Source of the DNA: an uncultured Pseudomonadales bacterium
Lineage (GTDB): Bacteria > Pseudomonadota > Gammaproteobacteria > Pseudomonadales > Cellvibrionaceae
Direction: 5' to 3'
Assembly: GCA_947494095.1 (NCBI GenBank)
Contig: CANLTI010000009.1
Span: 1-64,000 of the forward strand
Length of the DNA: 64,000 nucleotides
In this document: piece after piece, positions 26,005 to 35,247 of the stretch
Layout of the letters: each line of letters opens with the position of its first letter
Position numbering within the stretch: the first letter of the stretch is position 1
Notes under the pieces: model-generated
What the model was told of the DNA's origin: nothing
Databases searched by the model: none
The model's input: only the letters and a program-made list of their open reading frames with translations
Program-made: the position numbers and the translations under genes

Positions 26005-27606
26005 CTAGTGAGTGGGTTCTGAGCAATCATCATATTGTTGGTAGTAGGCCTTGAGGTACTGTGCAAACGGTACTTGGGGCTCGGCCTCTTCGTTTTGTTG
26101 CAACTGTAGGGACTCCGCGGCGATATCGCGGTAGCGCTGGGCTAGGGCTGAATCCAAAGGTTTTTGGGTGAAAAATGCTTTATGGGCACGAGCCTGCTGA
26201 AGGCCAAACTCCACATGGCTTACGCCATTGTTAATATGTTGCATAATGAGTGCAGAGGGCACGGTGCTCGGTTGTGCAACACGACCCTGTGCAATTTTTA
26301 AGGCATCGCTGTAGCTGTTATCTTGGTGCGCGGTTTTATCGAATAATTGGGCAATAGGCTGCATACCTTCGAGTAGCTCATTAGCCCATTGCGCCATTGG
26401 GCGCTCCTGGCCATCCGTAGTTACCAGTGTAAGACCGGGTTTACGGCCTTGTGTAACGACCGAGCTTTGGTTGTGGGCGGTATTGGTGAACTCTTGCGTG
26501 TCACACTCTGGGCTGGGTAAAAACAAACAGTACATTAAAAAAGTATCTAAAAAGCGCAAGGTGTCACGGGCTATGCCAGCAGGCTCAAAAGGATCGAGAT
26601 CTAGACAGCGTACCTCGAGGTATTCTACGCCGCGTTTACACAATGCAGTGAGTGCGGTTTCTCCGCTGTGCGCTGTTCTTTTGGGGCGTATGGGGCTATA
26701 AAATTCATTTTCTATTTGGAGTAGACTGGTGTTGAGTTGCTTGGCTGTGGCTGTCTCTAAATTTGCATAGTCGCTGTACGGGCTCTTAATGGCCTTATTA
26801 AGGGTTTTTATGTAAGTGTCTAGCGCGTTGTAGCAAATGAAGAGTTCGCCTTGTGCGTTGCTTTGATAGCCCAAATCACCCATGCGCAACGATGTTGCAA
26901 AAGGCAGGCCCAATGTATTATCGCTTAAGGGGCTTAAATTATGTTCCCTGCCTTTTACAAAGCTGGAGTCTACCGCTGGTGACGCGCCAAAAAGGTAGAT
27001 TAATAACCAGTAATAGCGCCTAAAATTACGAATCAGGTGGAAGTACTTTTCGGTGATAAAGGTTTCTAATGGCTGCGCACTAAGTTCTTGTTGGTGTAAA
27101 AAAGCCCAAAATGATCGCGGAAGTGAAAAGTTATAATGTAGGCCTGCTACGGTTTGCATGGTACGGCCATAGCGCAGGCCTAGGCCTTCGCGATAAATTG
27201 TTTTCATTTTGGCGCGGTTACTTGAGCCATACAGGGCAACGGGAATGGCATCGTCTTCGGGGAGTGCCCCGGGCATGCTCATTGGCCAAACCAGTTCATC
27301 ATCGAGCTGTGTGTAGCTATAGCGATGTAAATTAGTAAGGTCATCGAGAGTATGCTGGTTTAAGTGTGTGGGCGGGGTAATAAACTCGAGTAGTGATTCA
27401 CTAAAATCAGTCGTGATCTGAGGGTGGGTCAGTGCTGAACCAAGCCCTTTGTGATGAGGTGTTTGAGCCAATAGCCCGCTGGGGGTAACCCGTAGGCCTT
27501 CTTTTTCTATGCCCTTTAAGAGGCCGCGAGTTAAAGGGTGGTTTTCGGCTTGTGCCAGTGTGCGCAAGACACCCTGACGGCTAGTAGACAATTGGTATGG
27601 GTTCAT
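26005..27606 (-). CDS. gshA: glutamate-cysteine ligase
   Basis: ATP-dependent ligase that makes gamma-glutamylcysteine, the first step of glutathione synthesis. At 533 aa it is the class I (gammaproteobacterial) form. Diagnostic segments are GIEKEGLRVTPSGLLAQTPHHKGLGSALTHPQITTDFSESLLEFITPP (residues 33-79), TMQTVAGLHYNFSLP and VEYLEVRCLDLDPFEPAG, all in the usual order and spacing. The start overlaps the preceding small gene by four bases (ATGA). gshB is not in the window. Confidence 0.96.
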   Translation of the reverse strand: MNPYQLSTSRQGVLRTLAQAENHPLTRGLLKGIEKEGLRVTPSGLLAQTPHHKGLGSALTHPQITTDFSESLLEFITPPTHLNQHTLDDLTNLHRYSYTQLDDELVWPMSMPGALPEDDAIPVALYGSSNRAKMKTIYREGLGLRYGRTMQTVAGLHYNFSLPRSFWAFLHQQELSAQPLETFITEKYFHLIRNFRRYYWLLIYLFGASPAVDSSFVKGREHNLSPLSDNTLGLPFATSLRMGDLGYQSNAQGELFICYNALDTYIKTLNKAIKSPYSDYANLETATAKQLNTSLLQIENEFYSPIRPKRTAHSGETALTALCKRGVEYLEVRCLDLDPFEPAGIARDTLRFLDTFLMYCLFLPSPECDTQEFTNTAHNQSSVVTQGRKPGLTLVTTDGQERPMAQWANELLEGMQPIAQLFDKTAHQDNSYSDALKIAQGRVAQPSTVPSALIMQHINNGVSHVEFGLQQARAHKAFFTQKPLDSALAQRYRDIAAESLQLQQNEEAEPQVPFAQYLKAYYQQYDDCSEPTH

Positions 27607-27842
27607 TGCGCTTCTTCTGTGTCAGCTGATGGGAGGCGGGGGAGGCCTTTTTCGTCGAGTGGGCATAAAATGACAGTAATGCGAGCATCTGGGGCTTTTA
27701 CGGTGATCTCTACTTTTGTATTAATAGCGTCATCTTTGAGGGGGGTTCGATAGAGACTGGCGGTTTCGTTGCCATCAACCCATTCTTGGCGCTTGTTTAA
27801 AAATAAATTTTCGCTATTTTGTAAAAGATAAACTTCTGTCAT
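27603..27842 (-). CDS. small conserved-looking protein coupled to gshA
   Basis: A 79-aa protein whose stop overlaps the gshA start, so it is the first gene of a two-gene operon. It has no signal peptide or membrane span. The sequence begins TEVYLLQNSENLFLNKRQEWVDG and contains a beta-rich middle, TKVEITVKAPDARITVILC, with a single Cys near residue 60. I do not recognise a named domain. The tight coupling argues that it is a real gene, possibly acting with glutathione synthesis, though that is inference. Confidence 0.65.
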   Translation of the reverse strand: MTEVYLLQNSENLFLNKRQEWVDGNETASLYRTPLKDDAINTKVEITVKAPDARITVILCPLDEKGLPRLPSADTEEAQ

Positions 27843-28285
27843 GATCGATTGTCAACTAGGCTTGTAAGTTATAGGGGATGTGTTTGTTAATTTATAGGGG
27901 GTGTGAATTAAAGGCGCTTAGACAGTAACGGTTTGTTATTCAATAAGTTAAGGTATATAAAGTCCATGCATGTGCCGGCTACAGCTAGACAGCATAGCTT
28001 TTGCCTCGCGTAGCTACAAGAGTATGAAATGACAGGCATTTATATAAAAAGTTGCGCGCTAAAGGGTTTTAAAAAACAACTTTCTTAGTACGATTGTGCA
28101 TTGAGCCCCAAAAGTGGCTTTAACCACACTATATTTAAGATTAACTATTTGCATGTGAGCACTATATAAGTGATATTGTGCCGCTTGCAGAGGCGCTACA
28201 GGCCTTAGGGCGGTGGTTTTTGAGCAGTTTGTGTAAGGGTTAAACGCTTGGTTGAACTAGTAAACAACAATAATGGAGAGCATCG
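27843..28285. promoter_or_regulatory. divergent intergenic region between gshA operon and gsp operon
   Basis: 443 bp without a supported gene. It should carry promoters for both the gshA pair (minus) and the type II secretion operon (plus). An inverted pair AAAGTTG / CAACTTT at about 28047-28085 is visible. TAATGGAGAGCATCG supplies the gspC ribosome site. No specific promoter elements or RNA genes could be assigned. Confidence 0.45.
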
Positions 28286-29233
28286 GTGACTGCACAATCT
28301 TTAAACGCATCACCTGCGGTGCAAACTGCAATGGTTTATGTAACCAAGTGCAGCGCGGTTATTCAAAAGGTACCGGTTAAGCGCTGGCGCCAACTTCTTT
28401 TATTTTTTGTGGCGCTTTGGTTGTGCCATAGTCTTGCGCGCTTGTTTTGGGTGATGGTTCCTGTGCCCGATCAAGTTGTGCCGCCTGTCGTGCCTAAAAT
28501 GGCAGCGAGCAGTGCGGATGTGGCTCAGGTGAGCATTAATTTAGCGGCCCTAAATGATTTGTTCGGAACTTTTGATCCCCGATCTTTAGCGGCTGTGCAG
28601 CCTAAAGAGCCTGAAATTGACCCAGCCAACGTACCAATTACGCAATTAAATCTTAAGCTGCAAGGTGTGATTGCCAGTAGTGAGCCGGCTAAATCTTGGG
28701 CTATCATTGGTGAGGCAAGCTCACAAAAGCTTTATAAAATAGGTGATAGCATTCCCGGGGCGCGCAACGTCAAACTGCGCGACATTGCTGATTTATGGGT
28801 TGTGTTAGATAACAATGGTAAATCAGAAAAATTATGGCTGTACGGTGAAGACGGCACTAAGATTGCTGCAGTACCTCGTGCTCGAAACACAAGGCCGCAA
28901 CCTCAACCAAAAGATGACCGGATAGTCAAAGAGATTTCTCAAGATCAACTAGCAGAAGCAAAATCTATTGGTGATGTTGTACGCTTTATGGTGGCAACAG
29001 AGAATGGCCAAATGATTGGCTATAAAGTGCGCCCAGGTCGTAAACGTGAATTGTTTGATCAAGTCGGGTTAAAAAATAATGATATTGTAGTTTCTGTGAA
29101 TGGTATTGAGGTTAACGAGCCTCAAAAAGTTCGTGAAGTTTATCAAGCGCTTAAAACCGCTACTGAAGCTAACCTTGAGGTTATGCGTGACGGTAGTACA
29201 CAATTTATCCAAATTCGCATGAGTTCTGGTTAG
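28286..29233 (+). CDS. gspC: type II secretion inner-membrane protein GspC
   Basis: A 315-aa bitopic inner-membrane protein that links the assembly platform to the secretin. One membrane segment (about residues 33-53) follows a short cytosolic N terminus. A homology region with VPITQLNLKLQGVIASSEPAKSWAIIGE (about 114-141) contacts GspD. A C-terminal PDZ domain includes GYKVRPGRKRELFDQVGLKNNDIVVSVNGI, the substrate-interacting module. Start is GTG, with GGAG seven bases ahead. It is the first gene of the operon. Confidence 0.95.
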   Translation: MTAQSLNASPAVQTAMVYVTKCSAVIQKVPVKRWRQLLLFFVALWLCHSLARLFWVMVPVPDQVVPPVVPKMAASSADVAQVSINLAALNDLFGTFDPRSLAAVQPKEPEIDPANVPITQLNLKLQGVIASSEPAKSWAIIGEASSQKLYKIGDSIPGARNVKLRDIADLWVVLDNNGKSEKLWLYGEDGTKIAAVPRARNTRPQPQPKDDRIVKEISQDQLAEAKSIGDVVRFMVATENGQMIGYKVRPGRKRELFDQVGLKNNDIVVSVNGIEVNEPQKVREVYQALKTATEANLEVMRDGSTQFIQIRMSSG

Positions 29234-29244
29234 GAGACGAGTGG

Positions 29245-31242
29245 GTGTTTAAACAAATAATAAAAGCGGGTTCAGCATTTACCTTATTGACAGCAATAAG
29301 TGTTGCCAGCTGGGCTGAGCAAACATGGACAGTCAACTTTAAAGACTCCGATATCCAAGAGGTCATCAAGTTTGTCGCAGATGTAACAGGCAAAACGACG
29401 GTGATCGATCAGCGGGTTAAAGGGCGCGTTAAAGTTATTTCCTCTAAACCTTTAAACGAAGAAGAGTTGTTGCATCTTTTTCGTACGGTTTTAGAGATAC
29501 ATGATTACACGCTTGTGGAAGTGGGTGATGTTATTCGTGTGGTGCCGTTAAAAGATGCACGCTCATCACCTGTACCTGTCACGGGGCAAAAAACGCGAGA
29601 AGAGGGCTTTGTAACGCAAGTTATCCAGTTGCAAAATATTGCGGCCGCAAAAGTCTTGCCGGTTATTCGTCCGTTAGTGCCTCAGCATTCGCATTTAGCG
29701 GCTTATGATCCATCAAACTCAATTGTTATCTCTGATTCAGTGGATAACATTGCGCGTATTCGCTCGCTGATTGAGCGCATTGATAAGTCAGCAACACCCG
29801 TCACCGATGTGGTTGAATTGCGATATGCCAATGCGGATGAAATGGTACAGACACTCACTAAAATAGATAAAGATGAGAAGTCGCGGGGCTCGCAAAATAA
29901 GGTCACCCTAATTGCTGATAAGCGCAACAATGCGGTGTTAATTACTGGCGAAGAATTGCAGCGTCAGCGTTTAAAATTATTACTTCGTAAGCTCGATAAA
30001 CCCAAGGCGCAAACAGGTAATGTGCGTGTTGTGTACTTGGAATACGCAAAAGCGAAACCTACGGCTGAAGTGCTGACTAAAATTGTTTCTAACTTATCCA
30101 AGCTAGGTCCCGGTGGTAAAGCTGATGCGGCTAAAACAAGTGCTACAGTTGAAGCCGATGAAGATACTAACAGCCTACTGATTACCGCCGAAGGCGATAC
30201 GCTGAGTTCGTTATTGGAAGTAGTTGAAAGATTAGATATTCGTCGTGCGCAGGTACTGGTTGAGGCGATTATTGTCGAGCTGGGTGACAATGTTGATGAG
30301 GCATTGGGCGTAGGCTGGATGTTTAGAAACTCAGAAAAAGGCGTGTTTGGTGTCTCTGAAGGCGGCAATGCCTCGCCGACATTAACAGGCGCTGCTTTCC
30401 AAGGTGCTATTGCTGACGCCGATGACGACGATAGCATATCGGTACTAACTTCATTAGCTACTGCCCTAGGCGGTACTACTGGCCAGCTGTTAGGTGTTGT
30501 AGGTACTAACGACGATGTTGATTTTACCACGGTATTAACAGCGCTTGAAACCGACTCAAATAGTAACGTGCTATCAACACCTTCGTTATTAACAATGGAT
30601 AACAAAGAAGCATCATTTACTGTGGGTGAAAACGTACCCTTTATTACGGGTAGTTTCACCAATACAGGTACAGGTGGTGTTAGTAGTCCGTTTCAAACGG
30701 TACAGCGTGAAGACGTGGGTATTACCCTCAAGGTTACACCGCATGTGAATGAAGGTGATAGAATTTTATTGGATATTTCACAAGAAATTTCTGATGTTAA
30801 ATCGCAGACAGCCAATGGCCCTGTAACATCACAAACTAAAGTAGAAACACAAGTGCTTTCTTCTAGTGGTGAAGTGATTGTGATGAGTGGTTTTATGAAG
30901 GAGTCTAGTCGTCAGTCGGAGCAGCGAGTACCTATATTAGGTAATATCCCCTTAATCGGTCGTTTGTTTAGGAAAAATACAGATAATCAATCTAAGTCGA
31001 ATTTAGCCATATTTATTCGCGCAACAGTTATTCGTGACGATGAGGCATTAAGTGGCGCTACAGCCGAAAAATATCAACATATTCGCCAAATGCAGCTTGA
31101 TATGCGAGATAAAGGCTTTTTGCGTGTTAAAGACAGTAGTGCACCGCTTTTACCCAATATGTCTGAGTATGATTTATCTGTGCCTGTGTCGCCAGCTGAG
31201 TCTGTGCCTGTCTCTGAAGCGGCGGCCGATGAAAGCCAATAA
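29245..31242 (+). CDS. gspD: type II secretion secretin GspD
   Basis: A 665-aa outer-membrane secretin that forms the exit channel. A signal peptide (cleavage near SWA-E) is followed by the N0 domain (TWTVNFKDSDIQEVIKFVADVTGKT) and N1-N3 ring domains. These lead to the conserved secretin core containing VPFITGSF, VQREDVGITLKVTPHVNEGDRILLDISQEIS and VPILGNIPLIGRLFR. A Ser/Glu/Ala-rich C-terminal tail could recruit a pilotin. The start is GTG, preceded by AGGAGACG. The gene ends before an unusual 4 x 21-bp repeat. Confidence 0.96.
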   Translation: MFKQIIKAGSAFTLLTAISVASWAEQTWTVNFKDSDIQEVIKFVADVTGKTTVIDQRVKGRVKVISSKPLNEEELLHLFRTVLEIHDYTLVEVGDVIRVVPLKDARSSPVPVTGQKTREEGFVTQVIQLQNIAAAKVLPVIRPLVPQHSHLAAYDPSNSIVISDSVDNIARIRSLIERIDKSATPVTDVVELRYANADEMVQTLTKIDKDEKSRGSQNKVTLIADKRNNAVLITGEELQRQRLKLLLRKLDKPKAQTGNVRVVYLEYAKAKPTAEVLTKIVSNLSKLGPGGKADAAKTSATVEADEDTNSLLITAEGDTLSSLLEVVERLDIRRAQVLVEAIIVELGDNVDEALGVGWMFRNSEKGVFGVSEGGNASPTLTGAAFQGAIADADDDDSISVLTSLATALGGTTGQLLGVVGTNDDVDFTTVLTALETDSNSNVLSTPSLLTMDNKEASFTVGENVPFITGSFTNTGTGGVSSPFQTVQREDVGITLKVTPHVNEGDRILLDISQEISDVKSQTANGPVTSQTKVETQVLSSSGEVIVMSGFMKESSRQSEQRVPILGNIPLIGRLFRKNTDNQSKSNLAIFIRATVIRDDEALSGATAEKYQHIRQMQLDMRDKGFLRVKDSSAPLLPNMSEYDLSVPVSPAESVPVSEAAADESQ

Positions 31243-31263
31243 CATTATTCACAATAGAGTTTA

Positions 31264-31347
31264 TTGTCATAATATGGTTTTTTTTCGTCATAGCATAAAT
31301 TTTTGTCGTCATAAGATAGCTTTTTGTTGTCATAACATAGTTTAAAG
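31264..31347 (+). repeat. exact-period 4 x 21-bp tandem array between gspD and gspE
   Basis: Four consecutive 21-bp units begin at 31264, 31285, 31306 and 31327. All share the core (T/C)GTCATAnnATAnnTTT and mostly end in a T-run. Unit 4 runs into the gspE ribosome site AAAGGGGG. A 21-bp period is two helical turns, so a bound protein would repeat on one DNA face. At the RNA level it places T-rich tracts in the spacer. There are no spacers between units, so it is not CRISPR. Confidence 0.85.
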
Positions 31348-31355
31348 GGGGCATT

Positions 31356-32888
31356 GTGAGTAATTTAGAAGCAGTTCTTTCTGATGAGTTTGAGGATATG
31401 GAATCGGATGATTCTTTTGCTCAAGACGAAGAAGAGATTAAGTTAGGTCGCCTACCCTTTAGTTATGCATCTGACAATCATGTATTGATTGAAGACGGTG
31501 TCGTATTTTATTGTGGTACACCATCGCTAAAAACATTAGTTGAGTTGCGCCGCTATACCGGTGATGAGCTCTCGCTAGAAGCACTTGATGATGAGGCTTT
31601 CCAAAAGCGTTTAACTCAGCATTATCAAAGTGGTGACAATGCAGCGCAGCAGGCGGCCGATGATATGGGCGCTGAATTTGACCTTTCTGCACTGGTTGAG
31701 GATATTCCTGACGACGGTGAGTTGCTCAGTGGCGATGGCGATGCGCCAGTTATTCGTTTAATTAACGCAATATTATCGCAAGCGGTTCAAGAGCGCGCTT
31801 CTGATATTCATGTAGAGCCTTTTGAACACCGTGTCTCGGTGCGCTTTAGAATCGATGGCGTAATGAAAGAAGTGTTGTCACCAAAGGCTCAGTTAGGCCC
31901 GGTCTTAACATCGCGCTTGAAGGTTATGGCACGATTAGATATTGCCGAAAAACGTATTCCTCAAGATGGCCGTATTACGGTTAAGCTTGCCGGCCACGCG
32001 GTTGATATTCGTGTTTCAACGCTACCGAGCGCGCACGGTGAGCGAACCGTAATGAGGATTTTAGATTCTTCGGCAGGGGCATTGAAGCTCGAGCAGTTGA
32101 ATATGCCAGATCAAGTGATGGAGCACTTTAAAGCGGCGCTAGCTAAGCCTCATGGAATTATTTTGGTAACAGGGCCGACCGGCTCGGGTAAAACAACTTC
32201 GCTGTATTCAGGTTTAAGCTACTTAAATACCCCTAATCGCAATATTTTAACGGTAGAAGACCCGATTGAGTATCTGTTAGCGGGTGTTGGTCAGACGCAA
32301 GTGAATAATAAGGTTGATATGACCTTTGTGCGTGGCTTGCGGGCTATCTTGCGTCAAGATCCCGATGTGGTAATGATTGGTGAAATTCGTGACCAAGAGA
32401 CAGCAGCCATTGCGGTGCAGGCCAGTTTGACAGGTCATTTACTGTTATCAACATTGCATACGAATACCGCAATTGGTGCCATCACTCGTTTAGGTGATTT
32501 GGGTATCGAGCCTTTCTTACTTTCGTCAAGTTTAGAAGCTTTAATTGCTCAGCGACTGGTGCGGGTGTTATGCCCTGATTGTAAAGAGCCACACGAAGCG
32601 AGTGAATCGGAGTGCGAGAGAATTAAAATTCCTGCAGGTAGTATGATTCATCGGGCTGTGGGATGTGAAAAATGTAACTTTGGTGGCTATCGTGGCCGTA
32701 CTGGTATTTATGAACTCATTCCTATTGACGATGGGCTCAGGCAGCTGATTCATGAAGGCAGCGGTGAGCAAACAATGTTAGCTCACGCTAGGCAATATTG
32801 TGAGCCCATTGAAGCTGACGGTCGAGCAAAGGTATTGGCGGGGATTACCACCGTCGAAGAATTACTTCGTGTGACCTCGTCACACTAA
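31356..32888 (+). CDS. gspE: type II secretion ATPase GspE
   Basis: A 510-aa hexameric ATPase on the cytosolic side. Its N-terminal domain, an acidic segment and then LGRLPFSYASDNHVLIEDGVVFYC, binds GspL. The catalytic core has Walker A GPTGSGKTTSLYSGL (about residues 270-284), an Asp box, Walker B RQDPDVVMIGEIRDQETA and a His box. The zinc-binding CM domain has two CxxC pairs, CPDCKE and CEKC. The GTG start follows AAAGGGGG. The N-terminal 30 residues are unusually acidic. Confidence 0.96.
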   Translation: MSNLEAVLSDEFEDMESDDSFAQDEEEIKLGRLPFSYASDNHVLIEDGVVFYCGTPSLKTLVELRRYTGDELSLEALDDEAFQKRLTQHYQSGDNAAQQAADDMGAEFDLSALVEDIPDDGELLSGDGDAPVIRLINAILSQAVQERASDIHVEPFEHRVSVRFRIDGVMKEVLSPKAQLGPVLTSRLKVMARLDIAEKRIPQDGRITVKLAGHAVDIRVSTLPSAHGERTVMRILDSSAGALKLEQLNMPDQVMEHFKAALAKPHGIILVTGPTGSGKTTSLYSGLSYLNTPNRNILTVEDPIEYLLAGVGQTQVNNKVDMTFVRGLRAILRQDPDVVMIGEIRDQETAAIAVQASLTGHLLLSTLHTNTAIGAITRLGDLGIEPFLLSSSLEALIAQRLVRVLCPDCKEPHEASESECERIKIPAGSMIHRAVGCEKCNFGGYRGRTGIYELIPIDDGLRQLIHEGSGEQTMLAHARQYCEPIEADGRAKVLAGITTVEELLRVTSSH

Positions 32889-32897
32889 TGGTTTTAT

Positions 32898-34163
32898 ATG
32901 GCAGCGTTTAGTTATCAAGCCCTTGACCCTAAAGGGAAGACAGTAAAAGGTGTAGTTGAAGGTGACAATGAGCGGCAAGTCCGCACTCAGTTACGCCAGC
33001 AAGGCTTGCGCCCACTCGAGGTTAAAAGTTCTGTTAAAAGAGCGGGGCAAGTAAAGCCTGGCGCTAAGGCGCAGCCAGTTGAAGGTGGCCTAAAAGGCTT
33101 GCTATCAAGCCTTGGCAGTTCTAATGGTATCAAATTAAGCGTTAAAGATACCTCGCTGGTCACTCGTCAGTTAGCCTCACTTATTCAGTCAGGTTTACCT
33201 TTGGATGAAGTGCTGAATGCTTGCGCTAACCAAAGTCGCAAGCCACAAATTAAAGCCATGATTTTGCAAGTCCGATCACGGGTACTTGAAGGTTTATCGT
33301 TAAACCAAGCGATGGCAGAGCACCCACGGACGTTTGATGAGCTGTATCGAGCGATGGTTAAGGCTGGCGAGGGCGCTGGGTTTTTAGGGCCAGTGCTCGA
33401 GCAGCTAGCCGATTACACCGAAAACAGCCAAGAAACAAGCCAAAAAGTGAAAGGAGCGATGACATACCCGCTGATTTTATTTGTGGTGAGTATTGGTGTC
33501 GTTATTGCGTTAATGGCGTTTGTGGTACCTAATTTGGTGGGTTTGTTTGAGAACCAAAAAGCAGAGTTACCTTTTTCGACTAAGTTATTGATTGGTATGA
33601 GCGACTTCATACTCAGTTATGGCATATTGACTTTAGTAGTAATTGCCGGCTTATTTGCAGGTTTAAAGCACTATTTGAAAGCCCCTAAAAACCAACTCAA
33701 ATGGCATCGCTTATTGTTGAACATCCCTTTGTTTGGCGAGCTTAATCGCACAGCCGAGGCGGCGCGTTATTCCAGCACATTAGGTTTGTTAGTCAAAAGT
33801 GGTGTACCGGTCTTAGAGGCATTAAGTATTGCAGCCCAAGTATTAACTAACCGGCATATCCAAGCAGCAGGCAAAGAAGTCGCTGTATTTGTTAAGGAAG
33901 GGATGGGTGTTGCCAAAGCGATGGATCAGGTGGATGAGTTCCCGCCATTGCTTGTGCAGATGGTGGCCAGTGGTGAAACCAATGGCCAATTGTCGGAACA
34001 ATTAATCCATGCGGCATCTAATCAGCAGCGTGAGCTCCAGTTCACCTTAGCCACAATGATGAGTTTACTCGAGCCTATGACCATTTTATTTATGGCAGGT
34101 ATGGTTGGTTTTATTGTTATGGCGATTCTTAAACCCATGTTTCAACTCAACCAAATGGTTTAG
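32898..34163 (+). CDS. gspF: type II secretion inner-membrane platform protein GspF
   Basis: A 421-aa polytopic protein with two T2SSF repeats. The first repeat has TRQLASLIQSGLPLDEVLNACANQ. The second has YSSTLGLLVKSGVPVLEALSIAAQVL. Three membrane segments occur near 190-212, 240-262 and 395-418. It forms the central rotor or platform that couples GspE ATP hydrolysis to pseudopilus growth. The start ATG is 10 bp after gspE. An extra Ala/Gly/Lys linker near residues 48-75 precedes the first repeat. Confidence 0.96.
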   Translation: MAAFSYQALDPKGKTVKGVVEGDNERQVRTQLRQQGLRPLEVKSSVKRAGQVKPGAKAQPVEGGLKGLLSSLGSSNGIKLSVKDTSLVTRQLASLIQSGLPLDEVLNACANQSRKPQIKAMILQVRSRVLEGLSLNQAMAEHPRTFDELYRAMVKAGEGAGFLGPVLEQLADYTENSQETSQKVKGAMTYPLILFVVSIGVVIALMAFVVPNLVGLFENQKAELPFSTKLLIGMSDFILSYGILTLVVIAGLFAGLKHYLKAPKNQLKWHRLLLNIPLFGELNRTAEAARYSSTLGLLVKSGVPVLEALSIAAQVLTNRHIQAAGKEVAVFVKEGMGVAKAMDQVDEFPPLLVQMVASGETNGQLSEQLIHAASNQQRELQFTLATMMSLLEPMTILFMAGMVGFIVMAILKPMFQLNQMV

Positions 34164-34201
34164 TCGAACACATTATCTATTGAAAGACCTTAGGAGGTTT
34201 T

Positions 34202-34642
34202 ATGTTACGTAAGCGGCAGGGCGGCTTTAGCCTTATCGAAATTATGGTAGTTATTGTAATTATTGGTTTGATGGTAGGCGTTGTTGGCCCAGCATTATTC
34301 GGTAATATCGCAGAGGCTCAAAAAGAGCGTATCAAAAATGACTTTGCGTCAATCAAAACAGCGCTACAAACTTACAAGCTAGACAACTACACATTCCCCA
34401 CGACCGAGCAAGGTTTAGCCGCTCTAGTAAGCAAGCCTGATGCAGATCCTGTACCGCGTAAATGGCGCGATGGTGGTTATTTAGAAAAAATGCCTAAAGA
34501 TCCTTTTGAGCGTGAATACATTTACCTAAGCCCTTCTGATGATGGCAAGCCGTTTGATATTATTAGTTATGGTGCCGATGGCTTACAAGGCGGTGAAGGT
34601 GAGGCTGCCGATATTAGTTTTTGGGCTGAGGCTGCAGAATAA
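34202..34642 (+). CDS. gspG: major pseudopilin GspG
   Basis: A 146-aa major pseudopilin that assembles the periplasmic piston. The prepilin cleavage site lies after GG in RQGGFSLIEIMVVIVIIGL, with Glu at mature position 5. Mature-domain motifs are ALQTYKLDNYTFPTTEQGLAALV, WRDGGYLEKMPKDPFEREYIYLSP and DIISYGADGLQGGEGEAADI. The last is the calcium-binding loop typical of GspG. AGGAGG eight bases upstream gives high expected translation, fitting its role as the most abundant subunit. Confidence 0.97.
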   Translation: MLRKRQGGFSLIEIMVVIVIIGLMVGVVGPALFGNIAEAQKERIKNDFASIKTALQTYKLDNYTFPTTEQGLAALVSKPDADPVPRKWRDGGYLEKMPKDPFEREYIYLSPSDDGKPFDIISYGADGLQGGEGEAADISFWAEAAE

Positions 34643-34668
34643 GTGAAGTTGCTGGCATTGAGGTTGCA

Positions 34669-35247
34669 ATGAAAACGTTAAGGAGGCAAGTAGGCTTTAC
34701 ATTGCTTGAAGTGCTCGCTGTGATTGCAGTATTGGGCATTGCTATGGGTGTGGCCTCTTTAACGATTGGGCGAGGTGGCCCCGAAAACCGTCTAACCGAT
34801 AAAATCGAGCAGTTCATGGCGCTTAGTCAATTCGCCTCCGATAGAGCGATACTATCGGGGGATGCAATGGGCTTATTGCTTGAGCCGCCTCAATGGCAGT
34901 CTGAATCGGAGTTCGATTGGGAAAATTTGGGCTGGCGTTATCGCTGGCAACAAGGTAATCCGCAAGGTATGTTTGTCAATATTCCCGAGCTAGAACCAAT
35001 TTCTTTTGACCCTGAGACACAAATTGTCGTATTAATTGATGACATTGAATGGCGTTGGGAAGAGCTACTTGATCGCAGTCATCCTGTGACGGCCTATTAT
35101 TCATCGGGTGATATCTCTCCTATAGAAATCATAATTACTGACGAGCGTTTGCCCGACTACGAGCAAACCATTCATATTAATGAATACGGCGAGCTAGAAT
35201 GGAAAGAATTTGCTGAGGAGCTAAAAGCCCGTGAAGACAGCAAGTAA
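34669..35247 (+). CDS. gspH: minor pseudopilin GspH
   Basis: A 192-aa minor pseudopilin. It has a prepilin leader, MKTLRRQVG, before the cleavage site and FTLLEVLAVIAVLGIAMGVASL, with Glu at +5. The C-terminal globular domain includes YRWQQGNPQGMFVNIPELEPISF. Its 3' end overlaps gspI by 17 bp. Confidence 0.93.
   Translation: MKTLRRQVGFTLLEVLAVIAVLGIAMGVASLTIGRGGPENRLTDKIEQFMALSQFASDRAILSGDAMGLLLEPPQWQSESEFDWENLGWRYRWQQGNPQGMFVNIPELEPISFDPETQIVVLIDDIEWRWEELLDRSHPVTAYYSSGDISPIEIIITDERLPDYEQTIHINEYGELEWKEFAEELKAREDSK

Noticed and set aside
29964..30662. Long minus-strand frame of 232 aa opposite gspD
   Set aside because: It is antisense to the well-conserved secretin gene; Ser/Val/Thr-rich composition is typical of a shadow frame.
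31264..31347. CRISPR-like array
   Set aside because: The units are directly adjacent with no unique spacers, and there are no cas genes.
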